A DNA stretch of 64,000 nt from Phlebotomus papatasi. Its lineage: Eukaryota > Arthropoda > Insecta > Diptera > Psychodidae. Location: the NCBI RefSeq assembly GCF_024763615.1, contig NC_077224.1, positions 50,230,712-50,294,711 of the forward strand. The letters are read 5' to 3'. The notes under the pieces are model-generated. The model did not search any database and was not told where the DNA came from. It saw nothing but the letters and a program-made list of their open reading frames with translations. This document shows positions 55,743 to 64,000 of the stretch, piece after piece; the stretch's first letter is position 1; every line of letters starts with the position of its first letter. Position numbers and translations under genes: made by a program.

Positions 55743-56829
55743 AATGGAAATTGACATAAAGTATTGTGCTGATGAGCTAAGTTAATGATATAAAATGTCT
55801 AAGGCATACATTAAGTACTTATAGATCACCGAAGATCGGAATTCTTAGCTTTTACTATTCGACTTCTATCAGGTATTAGGGACAGGCTATTAGGACTTTG
55901 CAAAATTCAAGAAAATGAACAAAGATCTGTAGCAAGTCAGTGCAAAATATTGTATCTATATCATAACATTTAAAAGAAATTGCGTGAGATTGTGAACTTT
56001 TCGTTGTGGCATGTGAAATGCCATGTTGATTAGGCACCTTGAGTGGCGTGATTTATCAAGGGTGGTGAAATTAAATTAAATTTTATGTGTAACATGAAAT
56101 TTGTCATTCAACATTGAACTCCCTTCTTCAGCAAAAGGCCACACACAATACATATTTTCCCACATCCCGATAGATTTTCATGTTTGAGAGTCCCCACACC
56201 CTTACTAACATTCACTTTCACCCTTGTGAATACACAACAAATTACCATCTTGTCCCAAGTACCAGCAATATTTACACAATTCACCGCAATTTATATTCAG
56301 ACCGCTTAATTTTCTATGAGAGTCAATGTGAATGTGAGTGTGTATATCAACAATCAAGCCAGCCACCACCATCCATTGATGACAATATGTATAAATTGAA
56401 TATAATTACAATCATCAACCGCATCATTTGATCCATATTGTGTCACTAAAATGCAGAATATTCTCCCACTCAAATTTGCACATAACATTTATCGCTATAG
56501 CTCTGTACGAGAATTTTGGAGACTTCCATTCGTCGGTGAATTCAATTCACCACCGCTTTTCATCGTTGATGACGAAGTGTAGTCATCCTGGGGTGATTTT
56601 TCTGCAAATCACTCTAAAGTTGTAGAAGATATGGAGGAGGGATATCCAATCTTTTTCATTATTACAACGAACACTAAATAATGTTAAACGGGCTTTAGAC
56701 TTAACTTTTAGTCATATGGCCTAACTCCCTCAATTTCATATCAGGCCAGATTTTTAAGAAAATTCAAACTTCAGATTGGACATTAAGGACAAATTAATGA
56801 TCTTAGGAAAATTCTTAAACTGCTTTATA
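55743..56829. other. Single-copy-looking DNA
   Basis: No gene supported. Around 56690-56760, AAACGGGCTTTAGACTTAAC and TATGGCCTAACTCCCTC form a fragment of the 61346-type family. Confidence 0.3.
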
Positions 56830-58134
56830 AGGTAAGAGAAGTATATATCGGCCATGTACCTTGTATCGGCCAGCTTGCAGAAGATATCGGCCACCAAGAT
56901 AAAAATGAATATTTAAAAATTACTAACTACGTTTTACCAATTATCTAATGCAAAATATATTACGTTTGTTCATATATGATCTTCTGAATTAAGTTTTTCG
57001 TCGACTTTTTAACAAAATATAATTATTCATCTAATTAATTGAATCACTGTGTCAGAGTCTTAATCAAAAAGTAGCCATTTCTCAAATTCTTATGATTTTA
57101 TACTAGAATTTCAGTGACACAAAATAAGGAATTATACCTTATTTAAATTATTTACGAAAATGTCTGAATAAAAAAAATACTACTCAATTATTCTACTTTT
57201 AGTATCAGAACACTTTTTAATTGTCTCGCTACGCATAATTAGAATTAATTTGTTAATTGAAAAGAAGTACGTTTTGTTCCAAGTACAGAGCTCACCGACC
57301 ATTTTTCATCGCATTTCGATGTCATGTTCGCGAGCAGTTGAGGTTATGTCGGTAATGTTTTTGTTGTGAAAAAGGATTTCCTCAGTGTGAATTTCGCATT
57401 TTATCAATGTTAAACATCTTGAAGGAGGTCTTTTAGAAACTGCAATATCAGAGAAAAGATTGAAAAATGTGCTGGATGTCATGACGGCACGAGAATCTTC
57501 TTGAAAATGACTGCAAAGTATGGAGTGTCCAGAATGATCCTGAATGATAAACTTTCCGGAAGGCATTCAAAAGGGAAATCACTGGTAAGCTTGTACTACG
57601 TAAGCTTGTGAACCGGAGGATCGTGAATCAAGCCGAAACTGGATTTCTTATCCTTAAGTCCGAGCTCCAGGATTGGATCAAAAATATGGTGAAAATGAGA
57701 AGATGCAGACAACCTTCACCAAAAATCTCCCTGGAAAGTGCTAAAAAGTGGTCTTGATGGTTGGGTTCTGGTAAGGGGTGGATGTCATCAGAGAGTGTTT
57801 CTTCGAGAAAAACGTAATCAATTAGAAAAATATTCAAATTTATGATATTTTTTTGGGTTTTATTTTCCGGCCGATGCCTGCTACACTCCTGGCCGATATC
57901 TTCCTCATCTGCTTTTATATGGCCGATGCAATATGCGCAGTGCATGATTGCAATTTTACCATTTTTTTAACTAATTTCTCTAAATAGTAAGAAATCAAAT
58001 GTTGATATATAGATAAATGTAATATTGGAGTTCCAATTTGCATATTTTAGAATGTCAAAAACTGGTTTAGATCATTTACTTTAAGCGAATTATGGAGTAT
58101 TTTTCTTAACTGGCCGATCATACCTCCCTTACCT
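56830..58134 (+). mobile_element. pogo-like element remnant (1305 bp)
   Basis: Left AGGTAAGAGAAGTATATATC then GGCCA, right inverted AGGTAAGGGAGGTATGATCG then GCCA, flanked by TA (56828-56829, 58135-58136). Further GGCCGAT words lie near both ends (56870, 56890, 57870, 57891). The interior keeps traces of a pogo/jerky-type DNA-binding region on the plus strand. No catalytic DDE region was seen; the element is defective. Confidence 0.7.
57507..57760 (+). pseudogene. pogo/jerky-type transposase fragment (CENP-B-like DNA-binding region)
   Basis: The plus strand at 57507-57590 translates to a psq-type helix-turn-helix, MTAKYGVSRMILNDKLSGR, followed by HSKGKSL. From 57634 in another frame comes ILKSELQDWIKNMVKM, resembling the second CENP-B-type DNA-binding helix bundle. 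Stops and a frame change separate the two, and an upstream LLETAISEK-like piece is in yet another frame. Typical of a pogo-family transposase N terminus, decayed. Confidence 0.6.
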
Positions 58135-58140
58135 TATTTA

Positions 58141-58392
58141 CACTGAGGGAAATCCGAAAAATTTAAAATAACATTCCGGAAATGTTTATTTTACCCTGCA
58201 GTATTGATCCGAAATCTGTGTAAATATTATGCTTTCTAGGTGTATTAGGGGTTAAAGTTACCCATTCTCATGTTAATTTTACCCCTAAAAAGGTGTAAAA
58301 TTAACATTAAAAATGTTGATATATTTTTACACCTAAAAGTGTCAAAGTTATGAGGAAAAAAAGTTAATCTTAGCCCCGTTTTTTTCTCAGTG
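58141..58392 (+). mobile_element. CACTGAG MITE, copy E (252 bp)
   Basis: CACTGAGGGAAATCCG to TTTTTTCTCAGTG, flanked by TA (58139-58140, 58393-58394). It starts six bases after the pogo-like element ends. Confidence 0.85.
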
Positions 58393-58839
58393 TAGGATAT
58401 GATAATATTTTGAAATTTCAGCCTAAGTATTACAAACATCAATGAAATAAAGGTATCTTTGTAGTAGGACTGTTGAGCCTGGAAGAGTTGTAGGGAGAAA
58501 GCCCATCCTGACGAATACTCTTCTAAGTCAACGGTACCAATCACTGTTCAGCTGGGGTGGTGACTTGAGAAGTGCTATAACGGCGCGGCGTCTAACTTCA
58601 AGTTACGATATCGCTATAAGTCCGCTAGATGGGGTTGTGAGTGCTCGACGAGTTATTCCGAAGGCACAATCGAATCGGCACCACAGTCGATCTTTACCAG
58701 TGAAGCGAGTACGATGCCAGATTCGTAGTTCTCTTGGAATGGGCAATGGGAACTCACTCCCGGAGACAAGCCATGATGAGTGCTCCAGCATGTTCTGTTG
58801 TGAGACCCGTAGCAATCTTACTACATCTTTATCAAAAAT
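58393..58839. other. GC-richer unassigned segment
   Basis: About 58560-58820 is GC-richer than its surroundings and has overlapping frames of 97 codons (plus) and 70 codons (minus), with CG-containing words such as AACGGCGCGGCGTC. No domain recognised; could be a fragment of a retroelement or a repeat attached to the inverted repeat to its right. Confidence 0.25.
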
Positions 58840-59058
58840 GTACCGTAGATGCGGGTAACTGTTCTCCGTGGGTGACTTTGACCACTTCCTATTCGTAAGC
58901 TTTTCTTCAATTCTAGGACTTGAGGAGGGTATCTACCGATCTGATTTACCATGTCTGATCTGTCAGAACCACTCTTACACATTAGAATTAAAAAAAAGCT
59001 TACGAACAGTAGGGGGCCAGTCATCTACCAAGAACAAAGTCACTCGCATCTATGGTAC
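58840..59058. repeat. Long inverted repeat, 76-bp arms
   Basis: Arms 58840-58915 and 58983-59058 are imperfect complements: GTACCGTAGATGCGGGT against GGTACCATAGATGCGAGT at the outside, and TTCGTAAGCTTTTCTTCAAT against TTCGTAAGCTTTTTTTTTAA at the inside. Because the arms mirror each other, both strands translate a similar LELKKSLR..VTRIYGT peptide; this is a symmetry effect, not gene evidence. Confidence 0.65.
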
Positions 59059-59643
59059 CTATCTACGACTTTGACTTTGCTAAAACCCATATTCTCTACT
59101 TCAAAAGAAAATGTATTTCTGAGTTATGTCCTGAAAACAGATATTGTAGTCATACAGAAAAGTTCTCAGACAAATTGATAGGAACGGGGTAATTTGTAAC
59201 ATTTTGATTCACTTAACTTCGGACTCTCCTACTCTTGTATCTCGTTGATTTTGGATCTTCTTTCACTACAGTATTATAATAAGTGTAAGTAAATGAACAA
59301 ATGAAGTTAAATTTGGAATTTTGGTCTGATTTTTATGTTCTGAAATTTAACTTTATTGTGCCACAGTCTTAATCCTGGATAGGATTTTCTTAATGACATC
59401 AAAATGAGAGCTGTTTTATATCTCTTTCACCTGCTGATATTTGGATGTCCTAAGTACCTGTTGACTCTGTTGGTTAGAAGCTTATATGCTTCTTATTTTT
59501 CTACTCATCTTTTTTTTCCTTTTGTTTCTTTTTCTTATTAAGATTCTTTTCTTTATTCTGAATTGTATTTTGCATTACTTTCTATATGTTCTTCAATCAC
59601 AATTGTAAGAGGGGTGACCCTATTTTTGTGATTTAAATATATG

Positions 59644-59644
<1 letters not shown>

Positions 59645-59679
<35 letters not shown>

Positions 59680-59680
59680 A
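59645..59680. repeat. (ATT)12 microsatellite
   Basis: Uninterrupted ATT trinucleotide run. Confidence 0.95.
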
Positions 59681-59999
59681 ATGCTTGGAAAAAGAGCCGA
59701 CAAGTACACAAAATACGCTACTTTAACGACATTTTAATTTGGACACATTGTTAATCATTGTAATCATTGAACATCAAAAATTTAGAAACTCATTCCAAAT
59801 GTTATTTTTTTTTCAAAATTGCTTAACTCAAATACAGCTTTAGAAAATATTGGTCAAAAGTTGAATTTTTTATATATTTAAGACTTTCAATCAAATAAGA
59901 TTTTTGTTGTACATATTATAAAAATAGAAAAATATGGTTTTTGAATTATCAATAACAAGAAGCAGCAATGAAATGTGCTTAAGCCTTATGTAGATCGTA

Positions 60000-60062
60000 T
60001 GAAGTCTTCAAATCGCTATCTCTAACCGTTTAGTCTTTATAGGTCTGATAACAGCCGGTTGA
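60000..60062 (+). repeat. R1 conserved-block fragment
   Basis: TCGCTATCTCTAACCGTTTA, then TCTTTATAGGTCTGATAACA and GCCGG: the R1 3' block without its flanks. Its survival as a separate piece is noted in the findings. Confidence 0.45.
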
Positions 60063-61345
60063 AAATTTCTAAAGATTAGAATAGAGGGACGATACAGACA
60101 ATATAATTACTCTCTCAGTAGAATTCAAACAATAAAAGGCCATAAATATATTGGAGATTACCAAAGTCCTGAGACCAAATTTATCAAGATGAATACTCTT
60201 ATGTAGATTTAGATTGTAAGTGCCAGTGAAATTTTAGAACAATAGATAATTTTTCCTCTGTACAACGCAAAGAATTTATAAATCACATTTAGCATGACAG
60301 GAAGTATTTGCATATACAATGTATTGAAAATAGGAAGTGTCAATATAATCGAAATTAACTTTGTAAATAATTTACTCCTCAATGAACAAATGGCTTTTCC
60401 ACTAATAAAATCCAATGGATTTCACCGCAGAAGTGAATTAAATAGTGAATGTGAAATGAATTGGAAAAAATAGACTTCAATATGAAGTCATTATCAATTT
60501 ATTGATATAATCAATCAACGATTGAAGCCATTTACGGTGATTTGTGGACGGGAAAAACAGAAGCACATTTCCTAGGATAATAAATAATTTTCTCACCTTT
60601 TGAACCCTCACTTAATTTATCTTCTTCCTCCACAACCACAAAAATCAATACGAGCCATTTGTCATTTAGAGTTGCAACCCCTTCGACAAATTCAACCCAC
60701 ATAGTGACACCCGCGTAATTATCCATGATATAGATAGACTCATTATCATTAATTTCATGTGGCATTGAAGTTCAATATGCAGTCAAATTAACAACATTAA
60801 ATGTTGTCTGCTGAGTGCCGAACTCCATCGTCAGCATGGCTCCAGAATGAGCATCCTACTCCCTGAACAAAGTGCTTCGTGTACAGACTGTGAAGAGATG
60901 AATAATGTTGGTAATGATGTTTGAATCGACAAATTACATCTCCTGATTGTAACACTGTTGAGCGGAGGATCTAACTGAGGTGACTGGGTGGGTGGATGGG
61001 TTTGAATAGTCCTTCGATACCAGACACTGTTCACTCTGGGGAACAAATTTTACCACCTCATTTTCGTCCTCGTTGTCATCATTTGTGTACTTTTCACCTC
61101 CCCCATCAACTCCCAAACTCATCAATAAACACTGTGTAAATCGTGACAATTTTACCTCAGATTATTGCTACTTTTTCCTGCCCACCCTTACACTCCCATT
61201 GACTAATAGTTGTGTTATTTCTGTAATTGTAAGGTAAACTTTCTCTATTGGGAGTTTAAAATGGTTGAAGTAGGAGTCTAAGAACCATTTGAACGTTAGA
61301 GAAAAGAAAATTCATAAATCCATTACTACAAGATAAGAATACAGC

Positions 61346-61515
61346 GGTTTTCAGACTAGAGGCTTAGTCCTGTTCCCGAAAGTCTCAAAATCCGAAATAT
61401 AAACCAATTTAATTTGTTCTTCAGATTCTTCTTAATAATCCATTTCTAAGTCAAAATTTTGCAAAAATTTTCAACTGATAAGAAATTAGAGAAGTTAAGC
61501 CTTATTCCGTAGGCC
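61346..61515. repeat. CAGACTAGAGGCTTAG repeat, continuous copy (170 bp)
   Basis: Begins GGTTTTCAGACTAGAGGCTT, then CCGAAAGTCTCAAAATCC, and ends CTGATAAGAAATTAG then GTTAAGCCTTA. Loosely inverted ends. It is the uninterrupted counterpart of 22538-23390. Confidence 0.55.
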
Positions 61516-61554
61516 TTCCCGAAAAGGGAGTTGGAAACATCCATTTTATTATAT

Positions 61555-63385
61555 TAGGTGAGATTCTAAACAATCTCACCTACTATAATCCTAACAAAAT
61601 CTCATGTCCTCCGATTGGCCCCAAACTTTGCCAGAATGTGTTTTGACACTTCCTCATCACGAATATATGGATGGCTAAAAACCGTTCCCGTCCGTCCGTC
61701 CGTCCGTCCGTCCGTCCGTCCGGCCGCTCTTTGGAGCTTAATAGCTCCTAAACTAAAAAAGATATCGACTTGCGGTTTTCGGCAAAGGTTATATATCGTA
61801 TGAAAATTGCAACTTGGTGCATTGACCCCCCACCCCCCACCCCTCCTTCCGCCATTTTGAAGACCCCCCTTTTTTTGTTTTCTTAATGGCTCCGCTCCTA
61901 TGGCATCGAGCGGGCTCAAATTTTAGAATGTTATAGCTGGGCCTTAGGGCTTTCCAACAATACCAAACTTAAGGTCCCCCGACTCCCCTGACCCGAGCAA
62001 TAAGGGTCCAAAAAAAATTTCTTAAAATGGCCATAACTCCAGTTCTAATAGTCGTATTTTAAAAAATGAGGGCTTTTTGGAAAGCTCTCGTAAAACACCA
62101 CTTCCCCTTCTAACATCGCAAGTTCGTAAAACTACCGCTAGGGGCGCTATTATTAAAAAGAAAATTTTTAAATCTTAAAAGTTAAATAACTCAAAAATTC
62201 CTTATGCAATCGGGCTGAAATTTTAGTATGTTGTAGCCGTTGATTATACCTATCAAACAAAAAAAACCTTAAGTCGATCCATAACCCCTGACCCGAGCTA
62301 TAAGGGGTCAAAGTTCGAATATTGACCGGCCTCTATCTCCGACCCAAATATAGCGACCCAAATTTTACCTTTTTGGTTTCGACTCGATGAGCACTTTCAG
62401 ACAGAAGTTCAAAAAGTCAACACAGGTGGCGCTGCGATAGCGTCAAAATTCATCGAAATTCAAAATCATTTTTCTCAAAAACGGCATTGTGCAAGTTAAT
62501 GAAATTTTAGTATGTTGTAGTCCAGTCTAGGGCGTTTCCAAAATGGTGCGTAAGTGCGCTGTGGTTTCAATAGAACCGGAGATATGAGGGGTCAAAGTTC
62601 ACAAAATTCAAAAAATCATATCTCCGGTTCTGTGTGACCGATTTTGATGAATGAGGGCTTAAACGAAACATCTCACCAAATGCTACAACTTTCTAGAATA
62701 TTTGAACTTCGTGGGACCAACACCAGAGGCGCTACAGTCGAAAAATCAATTTCAATATCACATAACCTCAATTATCTCGACTGTCGCTGAACCGATTTTG
62801 ATGATTACTTCAACATAATTGTAGAACACATTTGTTTCTACATTTCGTCCATACATCATTTTCCACTCAGACTACGCTATCACTCCGATTTTGCCGTTTA
62901 AGTGTGAAAAAATTGATTTTTCCCATAATAACGCTTTGAAATCACTCAGATGCCAATTTGACTGCCTCTACTCCACCAAGACACTTAAAATAGGGTTTTA
63001 AATGGAAAGTCCCACAAAAGACAACAATTCTTTGATATGGTTGAAGTTCAACAAATGACTACTTGGGGAACTCTGGATGAAAAAACGAGTTAAGAAACAA
63101 AAAACCTCGCTTATCTTGACTTCTGAGTAATCGATGAGATCATGTTCTATGGGAAAATTATAGAGAACATTCTGGTCTACATTTCACCCATATATCACTT
63201 TTGTGCCAGTTCATCCAAATCCTTGATATTTTGGTTTAAATACAAAATTTGTATAATTTCACGAATTTGATTCAAGATAACTGAATGGCGTCTCCCAACT
63301 TCAGCTCCAAATCGAATTTGCATGCATTCCGAGTTAGCTCACGTTAAGAATCTCACCTACATAAGCCGGTTAGGATTATCTGTCC
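61555..63385. mobile_element. Unclassified 1.8-kb element of three degenerate ~290-bp units
   Basis: The left end is a perfect 11-bp palindrome, TAGGTGAGATT, loop CTAAAC, and complement (61555-61582), then CTATAATCCTAAC. The right end (about 63350-63385) has AATCTCACCTACATAAGCCG and GGTTAGGATTA. Inside, the block TTTTAGAATGTTATAG / TTTTAGTATGTTGTAG starts at 61921, 62221 and 62505. Each is followed by CCCCTGACCCGAGC or an equivalent, a ..ATCTCCGGTTCT..GATTTTGATGAATGAGGGCTT block, and a GGGGCGCTA-type word. No protein is encoded. It contains a CCGT microsatellite. Confidence 0.6.
61688..61721. repeat. (CCGT)8 microsatellite
   Basis: Uninterrupted CCGT run near the left end of the 1.8-kb element, in the position where R1 relatives carry GTCCGTCTGTCC on their minus strand. 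Confidence 0.9.
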
Positions 63386-63491
63386 CTTTTCCTATACAAG
63401 GATGGGATTGTCAGTCCCATTCTCCGTGGAATCAAGTTAAGTGAACCTCATTGGATGCAATTGGAAAACTTTCACCGCCAGAAAAGTTCCT

Positions 63492-63569
63492 GGTGACCTA
63501 AAGAAGATTCGAACCCGATACACTTGCATGATAGAGCGAGTGCTCTACCACTTGACTCATTGAGTGCCC
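63492..63569 (-). mobile_element. tRNA-like SINE head (minus strand)
   Basis: A-box-like GAGTCAAGTGG (63548-63558) followed by TAGAGCACTCGC, and B-box-like GGGTTCGAATC (63507-63517). The anticodon-arm region CACTCGC/GCAAGTG pairs with one mismatch around an 8-nt loop; the acceptor ends GGCACTC and GGTCACC do not pair, so this is not a working tRNA. The 141-codon minus-strand frame (63472-63897) runs across this and the next feature and is not considered a gene. Confidence 0.6.
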
Positions 63570-63690
63570 TCTTGAAAAACAAAATTACTCCATTACTTTC
63601 GAATAATTTAAAAAGAAGGAAAATGTCATTTCCCATACAAGGGGGTCCGAGGTGAAAGTGGTAAGAACGCCCAGATTTTGGGGATTTTGA

Positions 63691-63780
63691 GCTGTCTGAC
63701 CCCCGGTCAGACAGTTGTGAGTTCGAGTCTCGCCCAGTGCAAATGATTGAAGCGTCTAAATGGACATTTTTCTTAATAAT
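63691..63780 (+). mobile_element. tRNA-like SINE 3' half with hairpin
   Basis: Hairpin CTGTCTGACC, loop CCC, GGTCAGACAG, then B-box-like GAGTTCGAGTCTCG at 63719-63732, then CCCAGTGCA. The B-box part matches the minus-strand SINE head at 29103-29202 (GAATTCGAGTCCCGCCCAGT). No A-box was recognised upstream, so this may be a partial head. Confidence 0.5.
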
Positions 63781-64000
63781 ATTATTAATAAACTTAATAA
63801 TAAATTTGTAAACTAAACAATGTACAATATGGCAGAAATAGCCTAGTACATCAAAATATAAGCAAAATAAGTTACCACGCTCTGTAGGCCATCCCAATAC
63901 ACTCGCAACAAAACAAAATGTCTTTGTCTAAAATCGCCATCAAATAAAAGTATAAATAAAGCAGTTGCATATTTTCGAGAAATACGGTACAGTGAAAAAT
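63781..64000. other. AT-rich end of window
   Basis: Nothing recognised. Confidence 0.3.

Larger units (their letters stand above)
59059..61345. other. Mostly single-copy-looking DNA
   Basis: Holds a TTA microsatellite (59645-59680) and an R1-block fragment (60000-60062, TCGCTATCTCTAACCGTTTA). A 77-codon minus-strand frame at 60532-60765 is acidic (EFVEG, VVVEEEDK) with a GGTGAG donor-like site, but no homology was recognised. Confidence 0.3.

Noticed and set aside
58821..59178. Similar peptides (LELKKSLR, VTRIYGT) on both strands
   Set aside because: They arise from the two arms of an inverted repeat, so the resemblance is automatic.
60532..60765. 77-codon minus-strand frame with acidic segment as a host exon
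   Set aside because: A donor-like GGTGAG lies within it, but no acceptor-bounded continuation or known family could be identified by eye.
63472..63897. Longest open frame in the window (141 codons, minus strand)
   Set aside because: It runs through two tRNA-like SINE heads and their flanks, has no recognised domain, and its frame is best explained by chance in a GC-richer patch.

Overview
The window looks like non-coding genomic DNA of an arthropod, most likely an insect. It is strongly AT-rich, has no open frame above about 140 codons, no operon-like packing, no rRNA and no intact tRNA, but carries tRNA-derived SINEs, many short terminal-inverted-repeat (TIR) elements with TA target duplications, and a transposase gene with a 66-nt spliceosomal-type intron. 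A dipteran (possibly sand-fly-like) source is an inference from texture and remembered repeat style, not a proof. No host gene could be supported; the window reads as intergenic or giant-intron DNA, with AT-rich single-copy-looking stretches separated by transposon clusters.

Layout. 0.2-1.1 kb: foldback element with six TTTTCGCCA nonamers. 1.2-2.1 kb: family R1 repeat with a nested MITE. 2.6-3.9 kb: a TAGGGGAGACC element. 4.7-7.3 kb: palindromic AT-rich MITEs and a degenerate tandem repeat. 8.6-11.2 kb: second R1 copy and a cluster of interleaved inverted repeats carrying a full-length SINE with a 10-bp target duplication and another TAGGGGAGAC element. 12.3-15.9 kb: four MITE families, with a nested stack at 14.8-15.9 kb including a hAT-type MITE with a perfect 8-bp duplication. 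17-20.2 kb: diverged R1 copy grading into a GAAC-rich tract, then a 1.17-kb TIR element. 20.5-25.2 kb: copies of the GTTCAGTAATAACC family, a GC-richer unassigned block, and a fresh 389-bp tandem duplication. 27-29.8 kb: CACTGAG MITEs with other elements abutting them at a shared TA, and two tRNA-like SINE heads. 31.8-35 kb: Harbinger-like MITE, nested MITE stack, palindromic TWA-type MITE inside a TAGGGGAGACC element. 37-38.7 kb: minisatellite-bearing element and two MITEs. 40-44.6 kb: LINE-like 3' tail, microsatellites, TIR elements. 47.7-50.2 kb: a nest whose core encodes a truncated, spliced PIF/Harbinger transposase and a Myb/SANT-like protein. 51.5-58.4 kb: more MITEs, third R1 copy, a split palindromic MITE, 5'-truncated SINE, and a pogo-like remnant. 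58.8-59.1 kb: long inverted repeat. 61.6-63.4 kb: an unusual 1.8-kb element built from three degenerate units of about 290 bp. 63.5-63.8 kb: tRNA-like SINE heads.

The useful biology is insertion history: several insertions can be read against an uninterrupted paralogue in the same window, which fixes their boundaries and target duplications and lets a relative chronology be built. All family and homology assignments were made by eye; no alignment or database search was run.
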